Source: Sphaerochaeta associata (GTDB taxonomy: Bacteria > Spirochaetota > Spirochaetia > Sphaerochaetales > Sphaerochaetaceae). Taken from it: a DNA stretch of 64,000 nt. A program made the translations under genes and the position numbers. The notes under the pieces are model-generated. The model did no database searches and was not told the origin of the DNA. It worked only from the letters and a program-made list of their open reading frames with translations. Within the stretch, counting starts at the first letter, position 1. Each line of letters opens with the position of its first letter. This document shows positions 26,936 through 36,004 of the stretch, in pieces. The stretch is from contig NZ_CP094929.1 of the NCBI RefSeq assembly GCF_022869165.1, positions 1,550,001 to 1,614,000 of the forward strand. Reading direction: 5' to 3'.

Positions 26936-27175
26936 ATGGATAGCAAAGAAGTTTTTGAAAAAGTAAAGTCTTTGATTGCAGAGAAGCTGGAGATCGATGA
27001 TGCCAAGATCACCATGGAGGCCTCATTCCGAAAGGATCTTGGAGCAGATAGCCTGGATACCTACGAATTGGTGTACGCCATTGAAGAGGAACTTGGAATC
27101 TCCATCCCTGATGAGAAGGCCAATGAGTTCGAAACGGTTAAGGATGCTGTAGACTTCCTTGCAACCCAGCTCTAA
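26936..27175 (+). CDS. acpP: Acyl carrier protein
   Basis: The 79-residue carrier of fatty-acid synthesis. The serine in LGADSLDTYELV near residue 38 takes the phosphopantetheine arm. The protein is acidic and helical, as expected. The ATG follows AGGAG. No other fatty-acid genes are adjacent. Confidence 0.98.
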   Translation: MDSKEVFEKVKSLIAEKLEIDDAKITMEASFRKDLGADSLDTYELVYAIEEELGISIPDEKANEFETVKDAVDFLATQL

Positions 27176-27189
27176 GGCAATCTAGTTCA

Positions 27190-27936
27190 ATGGAGAGTAC
27201 ACTCTTCATGAGAGCTCCCGCCATCTCATCAGATAGAGAGCGGGAGCTTCTTGTATTTATCAGGGAAAGCCACATTATCATCTCGAATCTTGAATTGCTG
27301 AATCTGGCCTTTACGCATCGCTCCTATGCCAATGAGACTTCAGAGATGGTAGACAATAATGAACGACTCGAGTTCCTGGGTGACAGCGTGCTTGGCATGT
27401 GTGTCGCCGATTGGCTTTTTAGGAATCTTCCTGCAAAAGCCGAGGGGGATTTCTCAAAAATCAAAAGCGTTGTAGTCAGTGAGGACAGTCTTGCGATGAT
27501 TGCAAGGAAGCTTCATGTCGACAAGTACCTTCTCATCGGAAAGGGTGAGGAGAATACCGGAGGAAGGGACAAGAAGGCCCTGCTCGCCGACTGCATGGAA
27601 GCCCTGTTCGCCGCGTGCTATCTGGACAGCGGTTTTGAAGCTGCCAAATCGTTTGTCATGCGGTATCTCGAACAGCAGATCAGGGCGGTGCTCGACGATG
27701 ATTATCATCGTGACTATAAAACCAGCCTGCAGGAGTACATGCAAAAACGCTGGCGTAAAGTTCCTTCCTACACACTGGTGAAGAAAACCGGGCCGGAACA
27801 TGACTACACCTTCTTTGTTGAAGTCGATGTAAACGGCAAGGTATTCGGGCCTGCCAGCGGAGTGAACAAGAAACAAGCAGAGCAGATGGCAGCAAAACTC
27901 GCCTATGATCAGCTGGTGAAACCCAGCAATGATTGA
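27190..27936 (+). CDS. rnc: Ribonuclease III
   Basis: RNase III cuts double-stranded RNA, including rRNA precursors. The 248-residue protein has the signature NERLEFLGDSVLG near residue 57-69, the second acidic site DCMEALFAA near 135, and a C-terminal double-stranded RNA-binding domain (about 175-245) with GVNKKQAEQMAAKLA. The ATG at 27190 has only a weak AAGG upstream; a start six codons later is possible. The 3' end overlaps the cca gene on the other strand by 28 bases. Confidence 0.97.
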   Translation: MESTLFMRAPAISSDRERELLVFIRESHIIISNLELLNLAFTHRSYANETSEMVDNNERLEFLGDSVLGMCVADWLFRNLPAKAEGDFSKIKSVVVSEDSLAMIARKLHVDKYLLIGKGEENTGGRDKKALLADCMEALFAACYLDSGFEAAKSFVMRYLEQQIRAVLDDDYHRDYKTSLQEYMQKRWRKVPSYTLVKKTGPEHDYTFFVEVDVNGKVFGPASGVNKKQAEQMAAKLAYDQLVKPSND

Positions 27937-29267
27937 TACTTCTGCGCAAGATCGAGCAGCTGTTCACGGTTGTTTTGTCCGGGGTCGTCGAGAACCGTAT
28001 CCAAAAGATAGGTGAGGGTGGCCCCGATCCTTTGGCCCTTGGGAATTCCCAGGCTCATCAGGTCGTTTCCATTCACTGCCAGGTCCTTGATCGACAGGGC
28101 GTCGCGTGCCTCGATGATTGCATCGATGCGATTACCCAATTCATCAATCAGGGAAGTATCGGCTTTGCCGTGGATGGCGATTTGGTCGGCAATCCTGAGC
28201 TGAAAGAGCTGGGGAATGAACTCCAAGCCGACACGGGTGATGAAACGACGGACGGCGCTGTCGCTCCAGTCGCTCTGATAGTCAAACATATGATGGCGGA
28301 CCAGATGGGAAACCAACTTGACCTGCTCGTTGCTTGCTTTCAAACGTCTGAGCAAGGATTGGGTGATTCTCTCACCTGCAACGTCATGCTTATTGAATGT
28401 ATTGCGGTCATCGGTTGGGACAACCACTTCGCTCTTGCCGATGTCATGCAGCAGTGAAGCGAGTCTCACTTCCAAGGATGTCGCGTACATCACCGAGGCC
28501 TGACAGGTGGAAATGGAGTGGGAAAGTACATCCTCGTGGTGCATCCCGCCTTGGTATAATCCATCGGATCCCTTGAACTCCGGAAGAATGACAGTAAGAA
28601 CGCCTTGTTCCCTGAGGTAGGCAAGGGCCCTGCCCGGATGGTCGGCGAGCACCAGCTTGAATAGTTCATCGCGTATACGCTCTGCACTCACCTTATTCAG
28701 GTTTTCCCGCATTTCTCCCATGGCCGCCAAGGTCCGCTCCTCGATGGAGAAGTTGAGTTTTGCTGCGATACGGGCGGCCCTCAGTATTCTCAGGGCATCC
28801 TCTGCAAAACGCTGCCGGGGGTCTCCGATCGCCCTGATCGTCCTGTTCTTCAGATCCTTTCTTCCTTCATGCAGATCGATGATGCGTCCGCTTTGACAGT
28901 CGGCTGCAAATGCATTGATCGTAAAGTCACGCCGCTTGAGGTCTTCCTCAAGACTTGGGATGAAGCTGACCGAGCTGGGATGCCTTCCATCAAGGTATTC
29001 GGCCTCGCTTCGGAAGGTTGTGACCTCGAAGCTTTGCTTCTCGAAATGCACGGTAACCGTGCCGTGTTCGATACCGGTCGGTATCACATGCTTGAACAGC
29101 TTCATCACTTCTTTCGGCAGGGCGTCGGTGGTAAAATCGTGGTCCTCGCTTTTCAGGCCCAAGAGATGGTCGCGTACAGCTCCTCCCACAATATAGAGGG
29201 AGAATCCTGCATTGGCAAAGTGCTGGGCAAACCTGCGGATGACAGGTGGAATCGGAAGGACGTTCAT
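27909..29267 (-). CDS. cca: CCA tRNA nucleotidyltransferase with HD domain
   Basis: This 452-residue enzyme adds or repairs the 3' CCA of tRNAs; none of the four tRNA genes in the window encodes CCA. The N-terminal domain has GGAVRDHLLG and the two catalytic aspartates in DHDFTTDA, then RRDFTINAFA. An HD domain with LLHDIGKSE lies near residue 245-270. Whether it adds all three bases cannot be read from sequence alone, since a second nucleotidyltransferase (54164) is present. The ATG at 29267 is chosen because a promoter ends 7 bases before it (29274-29302); a TTG 18 codons upstream has no support. Confidence 0.92.
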   Translation of the reverse strand: MNVLPIPPVIRRFAQHFANAGFSLYIVGGAVRDHLLGLKSEDHDFTTDALPKEVMKLFKHVIPTGIEHGTVTVHFEKQSFEVTTFRSEAEYLDGRHPSSVSFIPSLEEDLKRRDFTINAFAADCQSGRIIDLHEGRKDLKNRTIRAIGDPRQRFAEDALRILRAARIAAKLNFSIEERTLAAMGEMRENLNKVSAERIRDELFKLVLADHPGRALAYLREQGVLTVILPEFKGSDGLYQGGMHHEDVLSHSISTCQASVMYATSLEVRLASLLHDIGKSEVVVPTDDRNTFNKHDVAGERITQSLLRRLKASNEQVKLVSHLVRHHMFDYQSDWSDSAVRRFITRVGLEFIPQLFQLRIADQIAIHGKADTSLIDELGNRIDAIIEARDALSIKDLAVNGNDLMSLGIPKGQRIGATLTYLLDTVLDDPGQNNREQLLDLAQKYQSLLGFTS

Positions 29268-29273
29268 ACTCGA

Positions 29274-29302
29274 ACAGTAGCGTGCATGCCAAAGAACGTC
29301 AA
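29274..29302 (-). promoter_or_regulatory. Promoter of cca, start point at the ATG
   Basis: On the minus strand TTGACG (29297-29302), 17 bases, TACTGT (29274-29279), then six bases and the ATG. Transcription would begin at or next to the start codon. Confidence 0.6.
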
Positions 29303-29324
29303 CGGGAAAAACCGCATACAAAGG

Positions 29325-29353
29325 TTGTCATTTCTAGCGGATATGAATAGAAT
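29325..29353 (+). promoter_or_regulatory. Promoter of ileS
   Basis: TTGTCA (29325-29330), 17 bases, TAGAAT (29348-29353), 36 bases before the ATG. No T-box leader is present. Confidence 0.7.
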
Positions 29354-29389
29354 GGCATTCATGCGACTGCATAGATGCGAGGAGTAAGT

Positions 29390-32300
29390 ATGTTTCGTCC
29401 AGTAAACACCAAAGTGGATTTCCCTCAGATGGAAGAGAACGTTTTGACGTTCTGGCAGGCAGAGGATATTTTCAAGAAATCGATTGAATCGAGGTCACAG
29501 GAGAACGAGTATGTGTTCTACGACGGACCTCCGTTTGCCACGGGTCTTCCCCATTTCGGCCACTTGGTTCCTGGAACCATCAAGGATGCAATCCCAAGGT
29601 ATCACACCATGAAAGGCAAGCGCGTACGTCGCGGTTTCGGGTGGGATTGCCATGGCCTTCCTGTTGAGTATGAGATGGAAAAGTCACTGGGCATCAGCGG
29701 TCATTCAGCCATCGTCAAGTATGGTGTGGCCAAATTCAACGAGCAGTGCCGCTCGATTGTCCTGCGCTATACCAAGGAGTGGCAGAACACCATCAATCGC
29801 ATGGGCCGCTGGGTCGACTGGGACCATGGGTATCGCACCATGGATACCAACTATATGGAATCGATCTGGTGGGTTTTCAAGACCCTTTATGAAAAGGGAT
29901 ACATCTATGAAGGATATAACATCCTTCCCTACAGTCCAGCCCTTGCAAGTCCTCTGTCAAACTTTGAGGTGAACCTTGGCGGGTATCAGGATGTGGTCGA
30001 CCAGGCTGTAACCGTGCGCTTTGCCGTCGACGGCCAGAAAGACACCTACTTTCTGGCGTGGACGACCACGCCCTGGACGCTTCCCTCCAACCTCGCCTTG
30101 GCCTTCGGGCCGGATGTCGACTATGTGAAGGTGCATGACAAGACCGATGGGAATTACTACATCCTCGGAAAGGCCCGCCTTGAGCATTACTACAAGGATC
30201 CGGCTTCCTATGAGATCGTGGACGAACAGAAGGGTTCCTACTACAAGGGGATGCGCTATCAGCCGCTGTTCCCGTACTTCGCCGGCCTGAAGGATCAGGG
30301 AGCCTTTGTCTGCGTCAACGGCGACTATGTAACAACCGAAGATGGTTGCGGTATTGTCCATACCGCTCCAGGATTCGGTGAGGATGACTACCAAGTGCTC
30401 AAAGGCAGTGGAATTCCTGTAGTATGCCCTGTGGACATGGAGTGCCGATTCACCAGTGAAGTCCCCGACTTCGAGGGGCGGTTCGTCAAGGATGCCGACA
30501 AGGACATCATTGCCTATCTCAAGGATCACAATCTTCTGGTCAAGCGTGAGAACTACCTGCACTCCTATCCGTTCTGCTACCGCACCAAGAAGCCTTTGAT
30601 CTACCGCGCCATGAGCTGTTGGTTCGTAGACATCAACAAGATCAAACAGTATATGCTCAGTTCCAACGACCAGATCACCTGGATGCCTGAGCATCTCAAG
30701 TACGGCCGATTCGGCAAATGGCTCGAAGGCGCCCGTGACTGGGCAATCAGCCGCAACCGTTTCTGGGGAAATCCGATTCCTGTCTGGAAGTGCGACGGCA
30801 GCGACCATATCGAAGTCATCGGCAGTGTCGCAGAGCTCGAGGCCAAGTGCGGCAAGAAAGTGGACGACCTGCACAAGCACTTCGTCGATGATCTTACCTG
30901 GCCAAGTCCCGACGGGAAGGGCACCATGCGACGCATCGGCGATGTACTTGACTGCTGGTTTGAATCGGGTTCGATGCCCTATGCCCAACAGCACTATCCG
31001 TTTGAGAACAAGGAGTACTTTGAAGGGCATTTCCCCGCAGATTTCATCTGTGAAGGACTTGATCAGACCCGTGGATGGTTCTATACCCTCACCGTCATTG
31101 CCGCCGGTTTGTGGGAGAAGCCTGCGTTCACGCACTGCATCACCAACGGCATCGTCTTGACGGCCGAAGGCAAGAAGATGAGCAAGAGCGAACGCAACTA
31201 TACCGACCCGATGGAGATAGTCAAACTCTATGGGGCTGATTCGCTTCGCTTCGCCTTGATGAACAGCGCCGTAGTACGTGCAGAAGACCTGAAATTCAGC
31301 GAGGATTCGGTCAAGGAAGTGCTCAAGACCCTTATCATTCCCCTGTGGAATGCGTATTCGTTCTTTGTGACCTATGCCAACATCGATGGGTATGAACCAT
31401 CTGAGACGGCTTTTGAGGATTTGACCAATCCTATGGACCGATGGATTACCAGTGCCATGCAACGGTTTGTTCAGGAAGTTACAGCAGCCTTTGAGGCGTA
31501 CGACATCCAAAAAGCTTGCTCGCTCTTCGTCCCGTTCATGGATGACCTGAACAACTGGTACATCCGTCGCAGCCGCAGACGGTTCTGGAAAGGGGAGAAT
31601 GATACGGACAAGAAGCAGGCCTACGATACCCTGTACAAGGTCTTGATGACCTTCATCAAGGCTGTTGCCCCGATCATTCCGTTCACCACCGAGGATATCT
31701 ATCAGAATCTGCGCACCAGCGATATGGAGCAGAGTGTCCACCTGTGCATGTACCCCGACTATGATGAACAAGAACGTGATCTTGCATTGGAGAGCCAGAT
31801 GTCCTTGGCCCAGAAGGCAATAGCCATGGGACGGTCGCTGCGCGCTTCCAACAATCTGAAGATTCGTCAGCCGTTGAAGACGGTGTTTCTCGTTGACCGT
31901 GAGGAAGATGAGCGGGCGATTCTGCTTTCGATGCAGGATATTATCGCAGAAGAGCTCAATGTCAAGGAAGTGCACATAAGTTCGGATGAATCGGAACTGG
32001 TCGACTACAGTGCCAAGGCGAACTTTAAAGTGCTGGGAAGCAAGCTCGGCAAGGATATGAAGGAAGTCGCCGCTCTTATTGCTGCGCTTGACGGCAGGGT
32101 GATTGCATCCATGCTCGATGGAAAGAGCCATACAGTTGTCTACAGCAAGGGTGAGATTGCCATTTCCAAGGACGAGATCATCGTGCAGCGTACCGAACTT
32201 GAAGGCGTGAAGGTCCTCAATGACGGCTCATTGACTGTTGGTTTCGATACCAAGGTCACTCAAGAGTTGCTCGAGGAAGGTATTGCCCGCGATATCGTAC

Positions 32301-32518
32301 GTTCCATCCAGAATCTCCGCAAGGAGAGTGGGTTCGAGGTCTCAGACCGAATCCGTCTGACCTGGGATGGTGATGATGTGGTCAAACGTGTTTTCGAGCA
32401 CTTCGGGCAGACTATTGCAAAAGAAACATTGTCCAATTCGATGAGCTTTGCTACACTTGATGGAGAGGCAATTGATTGCGGTGATCACATGGTGAGGTTG
32501 GCGGTAGAAAAGGAATAG
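29390..32518 (+). CDS. ileS: Isoleucyl-tRNA synthetase
   Basis: The 1042-residue class I synthetase charges tRNA-Ile. The HIGH motif reads PHFGHL near residue 57 and the KMSKS motif KKMSKSERN near 595; the editing domain lies between (about 190-390). The length and the PHFGH form fit the eukaryote-like IleRS type seen in many spirochaetes and often less sensitive to mupirocin; that is family knowledge, not a test. The ATG at 29390 follows GAGGAG; the ATG five codons earlier would place this site inside the gene. A lipoprotein gene starts 4 bases downstream. Confidence 0.98.
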   Translation: MFRPVNTKVDFPQMEENVLTFWQAEDIFKKSIESRSQENEYVFYDGPPFATGLPHFGHLVPGTIKDAIPRYHTMKGKRVRRGFGWDCHGLPVEYEMEKSLGISGHSAIVKYGVAKFNEQCRSIVLRYTKEWQNTINRMGRWVDWDHGYRTMDTNYMESIWWVFKTLYEKGYIYEGYNILPYSPALASPLSNFEVNLGGYQDVVDQAVTVRFAVDGQKDTYFLAWTTTPWTLPSNLALAFGPDVDYVKVHDKTDGNYYILGKARLEHYYKDPASYEIVDEQKGSYYKGMRYQPLFPYFAGLKDQGAFVCVNGDYVTTEDGCGIVHTAPGFGEDDYQVLKGSGIPVVCPVDMECRFTSEVPDFEGRFVKDADKDIIAYLKDHNLLVKRENYLHSYPFCYRTKKPLIYRAMSCWFVDINKIKQYMLSSNDQITWMPEHLKYGRFGKWLEGARDWAISRNRFWGNPIPVWKCDGSDHIEVIGSVAELEAKCGKKVDDLHKHFVDDLTWPSPDGKGTMRRIGDVLDCWFESGSMPYAQQHYPFENKEYFEGHFPADFICEGLDQTRGWFYTLTVIAAGLWEKPAFTHCITNGIVLTAEGKKMSKSERNYTDPMEIVKLYGADSLRFALMNSAVVRAEDLKFSEDSVKEVLKTLIIPLWNAYSFFVTYANIDGYEPSETAFEDLTNPMDRWITSAMQRFVQEVTAAFEAYDIQKACSLFVPFMDDLNNWYIRRSRRRFWKGENDTDKKQAYDTLYKVLMTFIKAVAPIIPFTTEDIYQNLRTSDMEQSVHLCMYPDYDEQERDLALESQMSLAQKAIAMGRSLRASNNLKIRQPLKTVFLVDREEDERAILLSMQDIIAEELNVKEVHISSDESELVDYSAKANFKVLGSKLGKDMKEVAALIAALDGRVIASMLDGKSHTVVYSKGEIAISKDEIIVQRTELEGVKVLNDGSLTVGFDTKVTQELLEEGIARDIVRSIQNLRKESGFEVSDRIRLTWDGDDVVKRVFEHFGQTIAKETLSNSMSFATLDGEAIDCGDHMVRLAVEKE

Positions 32519-32522
32519 GTGC

Positions 32523-33407
32523 ATGATTAGATTCTGCAAAATTGCATCGGCTTTCGTTTTGGTGGTCTTGATCCTCTCCTCCTGCGCTACGGTGGCAGAT
32601 AAGGGGAGGCCCTATTATGACTTCCAATCGATGGGAGAAGAGAATGTGATTGTAGTGACCGTCGATGCCCGCAAGGAGCCTGAACTCATTCTAACTGCCT
32701 TCTCTGACCTCGAGGAGTTTGCCCGCCGTTCCAGACGGGTATCGCTCTCCTTGAGACCTACATCCGATGCCTATCCCTTGGAACCTGATTCCCTCTCGGC
32801 TTATGGGGTGGTGGAAGGGGACTATCCGAAGTTTCTCATAAATACCGGCATGATGTATGCCAAGGAGTTGGAACGCAAGGGCAACAGCGACGGCCTTATC
32901 TGGTTCAGCCAGAAGAACGGGCCTGTCTCGCTGTATACTCCAAAGAATGACAAGCTGCTCTTCACCAATGACTCGTATGAACAGAGTTATGCGAGCTTTG
33001 CAGTGAAGAACCGGCTGATTGATGACCAGACGGCGATGCAGATGGCCCAATCATCGATTGCAGTGTACTCTCTGCATCCCGAAACCTTCTTTGATTTAGG
33101 ACTCGGATTGCCTGATACCGTGATCAGACAGGCAAAGCTGATGCTGCTTTTGATTAATTCGGATGAGACGGGTTCGTATTTTTTGGATGCATATATCACC
33201 ATGGATACGACAAGGCTTGCCTCGACGTTGTCTCAGATGGTACGTACTGCATACCTTGCCAGATTGAAGCGGGAGAAGATTCCCTATACGATCGCAGACT
33301 TGATGAAGATGTTTCTAATAGAGGATGATCGGGTGACGATCAAACAAATGGAATTGGGCGAAGAGCAGATGCAAGCTCTCAGACAAAGTCTGGGCGGCAT
33401 GCTTTAA
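32523..33407 (+). CDS. Predicted lipoprotein of unknown function
   Basis: A 294-residue protein with a lipoprotein signal: positively charged start, hydrophobic stretch, and the lipobox LILSSC with the modified cysteine near residue 22. The mature part has no motif I recognise and no further membrane segment. It should be anchored in a membrane facing the periplasm. It begins 4 bases after ileS and is probably expressed with it and with the FmdB-like gene and trpS downstream. Confidence 0.8.
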   Translation: MIRFCKIASAFVLVVLILSSCATVADKGRPYYDFQSMGEENVIVVTVDARKEPELILTAFSDLEEFARRSRRVSLSLRPTSDAYPLEPDSLSAYGVVEGDYPKFLINTGMMYAKELERKGNSDGLIWFSQKNGPVSLYTPKNDKLLFTNDSYEQSYASFAVKNRLIDDQTAMQMAQSSIAVYSLHPETFFDLGLGLPDTVIRQAKLMLLLINSDETGSYFLDAYITMDTTRLASTLSQMVRTAYLARLKREKIPYTIADLMKMFLIEDDRVTIKQMELGEEQMQALRQSLGGML

Positions 33408-33428
33408 GCCATAGAGGAGATACATACA

Positions 33429-33605
33429 ATGCCTTCTTATGAGTACGAGTGCCAGCTTTGCAAAGCACGAGTTGAACTGGTCCAGTCTTTGGACAAACAT
33501 GAGGCTCCAGCCGTCTGCCCTTCCTGTAACATGGAGCATACCATGACGCGGGTCAACATTCCCTCTTCGTCGATTCCTGTCCAGGAACCACAAGAGAAGG
33601 AGTGA
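33429..33605 (+). CDS. FmdB-family small zinc-ribbon protein
   Basis: A 58-residue protein that begins MPSYEYECQLC, the signature start of the FmdB zinc ribbon family, with a second CPSC pair near residue 30-33. The four cysteines should bind one zinc ion. FmdB itself was described as a possible regulator; the function of most members is not known. The ATG has AGAGGAG upstream. trpS begins 5 bases after its stop. Confidence 0.88.
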   Translation: MPSYEYECQLCKARVELVQSLDKHEAPAVCPSCNMEHTMTRVNIPSSSIPVQEPQEKE

Positions 33606-33610
33606 GCCTC

Positions 33611-34603
33611 GTGGAACAAACCAAGAAACGAATTCTAACCGGAGACCGAACAACCGGCCGCTTGCACTTGGGACACTATGTCGGTTCGTTGAAAAGCAGG
33701 GTGGAATTGCAGGACAGTTACGATACCTTCATCCTTCTGGCAGATGTGCAGGCGCTCACGACTCATTTTGAGCATCCCGAGCTTATCAACAGCAGCATCT
33801 ATGATGTTGCAATGGATAACCTTGCAGTAGGACTCGATCCTGCAAAGGTTACCTTGGTACAGCAAAGTCAGGTCACCTCGATTGCGGAGTTGACGGTTTT
33901 TTACTCCATGATTGTGACGGTCAACCAGCTCAGGCACAATCCAACGATCAAGACGGAGGCGAAGAACTACGGCTATGCCGACCTTACCTATGGTTTTCTC
34001 GGGTATCCGGTAAGCCAGACTGCCGATATCACATTCTGCAATGCGCACCTTGTTCCGGTTGGTGAGGACCAGGTCCCGCATATAGAGCTCGCAAGAAAGA
34101 TAGTTCGCAAGTTCAATGATATGTACGGCACGTCGATTGTTGAACCCGAGGCGAAGCTCAGCGCTGTGGGAAGGTTGTCAGGCCTCGACGGCAATGCAAA
34201 AATGGGTAAGAGCCTTGGCAATGCAATCTATCTTTCCGATACCCCCGAAACAGTGTGGGAGCGGGTGCGTAATGCTGTTACCGATCCTGCAAGAATCACC
34301 GCGAAGACTCCAGGGCATCCGGAAATATGCAACGTCTACAAGTATCACTGTGTGTTCAATCCAGAGGAGTCAGATGATATCGCATATCGATGCCGAAATG
34401 GCCTGATTGGATGTGTCGCCTGCAAGAAGCGCCTCAATGAAGTGCTCAATGCCATGCTCGATCCCATTCGCGAGAGGAGAGCCTACTATGAGGCCCACCG
34501 CTCTGAAGTCAGGGATTTGATCATCGAGGGTACGCGCAAAGCAAATCAGATTGGAAACGACAACCTGCATGCGATCAAGGAAAAAATGCACGTGCTGATC
34601 TAA
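33611..34603 (+). CDS. trpS: Tryptophanyl-tRNA synthetase
   Basis: The 330-residue class I synthetase for tRNA-Trp. The HIGH-type motif is LHLGHYVGSL near residue 18 and the KMSKS-type motif is KMGKSLGNAI near 195. The GTG at 33611 is the best start, since AAGGAG ends 8 bases before it; a GTG three codons earlier would overlap that site. It closes the ileS-lipoprotein-FmdB-trpS run. Confidence 0.96.
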   Translation: MEQTKKRILTGDRTTGRLHLGHYVGSLKSRVELQDSYDTFILLADVQALTTHFEHPELINSSIYDVAMDNLAVGLDPAKVTLVQQSQVTSIAELTVFYSMIVTVNQLRHNPTIKTEAKNYGYADLTYGFLGYPVSQTADITFCNAHLVPVGEDQVPHIELARKIVRKFNDMYGTSIVEPEAKLSAVGRLSGLDGNAKMGKSLGNAIYLSDTPETVWERVRNAVTDPARITAKTPGHPEICNVYKYHCVFNPEESDDIAYRCRNGLIGCVACKKRLNEVLNAMLDPIRERRAYYEAHRSEVRDLIIEGTRKANQIGNDNLHAIKEKMHVLI

Positions 34604-34622
34604 TCGGTTCCATAGAGTGAAA

Positions 34623-34668
34623 ATATAGCCATCAGAAAAGAGTTGTCTCTTTTTTGGTGGCTATATTG
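34623..34668. repeat. Long inverted repeat after trpS, possible terminator
   Basis: AATATAGCCA pairs with TGGCTATATT (34623-34632 with 34659-34668), and inside it AAAAGAG pairs with CTCTTTT (34637-34643 with 34648-34654). The inner hairpin is followed by T residues, so it may end trpS transcription. Confidence 0.6.
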
Positions 34669-34712
34669 TATTCCAGCTAAAACTGATGGTAAAAACCACA
34701 AGAACCTTTCAT

Positions 34713-34740
34713 TTGCCGCCGTCGAGTCTGATGCTATAGT
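34713..34740 (+). promoter_or_regulatory. Promoter of the ABC importer operon
   Basis: TTGCCG (34713-34718), 16 bases, TATAGT (34735-34740), 46 bases before the binding-protein ATG. Confidence 0.65.
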
Positions 34741-34786
34741 GGTTGTAGGTGGGGAGACAGGTGTGCTCCCGCCCAAAGGAGTCTTT

Positions 34787-35938
34787 ATGAAAAAACTGCT
34801 CGCATTGGTTCTCATTGCAGCCCTCCTGCCGATTGCTTTGTTCGCCACCGGCTCGAAGGAAGCACCTGTTGCCGCTCCTGCTCCTGTTATTGAGGAACTC
34901 ACTCACGATGAGTTGGTCTCGCGGGCCAAGGCTGAAGGAAAGGTCGTTGTCTATGCAACCACCAGCCGTATCGCCAAGGCAGCCGAAGGGTTTACCAAAC
35001 TCTACGGCATCCAGGTTGAGAGTTCAAACCTGAAGGATTTTGAGTTGATCGAGAAGGTTGCCAAGGAGGCACAGGCAGGCGTCAGCGGAGCTGACTTCGT
35101 ACTTGCCCAGGATGCTGGAAGACTCGTCGGGGAGCTTATCGAGCCCGGTTACCTGTACAACTATGTACCGCCGACGCTCAAGAATGTAATTCCTGCTTCC
35201 ATGCAGAATCCTTTACAGGCTTTCGCCATCAACAAGGTGTTCATCTACAACGATGAAGGACTGGACAAGAGCCCGTACTACAACATCTGGCAATTCGCTG
35301 ATCCCAAGTACAAGAGTCTCCTTCAGTTCAAGAATCCGTTCCAAGAGGGTGTTAACGCCAACTTCCTGACCATGATCACCAATGACTACTGGTCGAAGAA
35401 AATTGCCGACGCCTACAAGTCCTACTTCGGTAAGGATATTGTTCTTACCACCCCCAATGCCGGGTTTGAATGGATCAAGGCCATCTACGAGAACGACCTG
35501 ATCGTAGGTACGAGCGATACCACGATTGCCGAGAATGTCGGTATCAAGGGACAGAATGAAAAGCGTGAGAATCCCCCGGTGGGCCTGTTCGTATTCTCCA
35601 AGGCACGCTATGCAACCAGCAAGAATCTCGCACTCAAGCCGGCCATGGAAATGGAGCCGTTTGCAGGTTTCTACTACAGCCTCTATGCCTTGATGGCCAA
35701 GAGTGCCAAGAACCCCCATGCAGCAAAGCTGTTCATCGAGTATCTGTTCACCGAGGAAGGATTTGCTCCTTGGGGATCCGACTGTGGAACCTACAGTGCC
35801 AATCCCAACAACCCGATTCAGGAAGACATCGACTTCCCCTTCGAGGTATGGATGCCGCTTCTGGTTGAAGAAGAGGGCGCCTACTGCTTCGACAACCGTG
35901 CAGAGGTGGAAGAGTTCCTCAATCAGTATATTTATTAG
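34787..35938 (+). CDS. ABC transporter periplasmic binding protein (AfuA/FbpA-like)
   Basis: A 383-residue extracytoplasmic solute-binding protein. It starts with a signal peptide (MKKLLALVLIAALLPIALFA) and a Pro/Ala-rich linker. There is no lipobox cysteine, so it is probably released by signal peptidase I at the ALFA-TGS site. The mature part resembles the Fe(III)/phosphorylated-compound cluster of binding proteins, with VVVYATTS at the N-terminus of the fold. Its ligand is not shown by sequence. Its coupling to a phosphohexomutase gene makes sugar phosphates a candidate, as for AfuA; iron is the alternative. The ATG follows AAAGGAG. Confidence 0.85.
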   Translation: MKKLLALVLIAALLPIALFATGSKEAPVAAPAPVIEELTHDELVSRAKAEGKVVVYATTSRIAKAAEGFTKLYGIQVESSNLKDFELIEKVAKEAQAGVSGADFVLAQDAGRLVGELIEPGYLYNYVPPTLKNVIPASMQNPLQAFAINKVFIYNDEGLDKSPYYNIWQFADPKYKSLLQFKNPFQEGVNANFLTMITNDYWSKKIADAYKSYFGKDIVLTTPNAGFEWIKAIYENDLIVGTSDTTIAENVGIKGQNEKRENPPVGLFVFSKARYATSKNLALKPAMEMEPFAGFYYSLYALMAKSAKNPHAAKLFIEYLFTEEGFAPWGSDCGTYSANPNNPIQEDIDFPFEVWMPLLVEEEGAYCFDNRAEVEEFLNQYIY

Positions 35939-35961
35939 TCGTACCACTGTATTTGCTAGGA

Positions 35962-35983
35962 GCCTGCAGGTTTTCCTGCAGGC
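35962..35983 (+). promoter_or_regulatory. Intercistronic hairpin between binding protein and permease
   Basis: GCCTGCAGG-TTTT-CCTGCAGGC, a perfect 9-bp stem with no T-run. Such hairpins after binding-protein genes often protect the upstream mRNA, giving more binding protein than permease. Confidence 0.75.
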
Positions 35984-36004
35984 TTGTTGAAAAGGAACAT
36001 ACAC

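Noticed and set aside
29303-29389. A T-box riboswitch before ileS
   Set aside because: Only about 36 bases separate the promoter from the start codon; there is no room for the structure and no T-box sequence.
29957-32131. A 724-codon open frame on the minus strand inside ileS
   Set aside because: It is a shadow of ileS codon use: no ribosome-binding site, no recognisable domain, and ileS is complete with its catalytic motifs on the plus strand.
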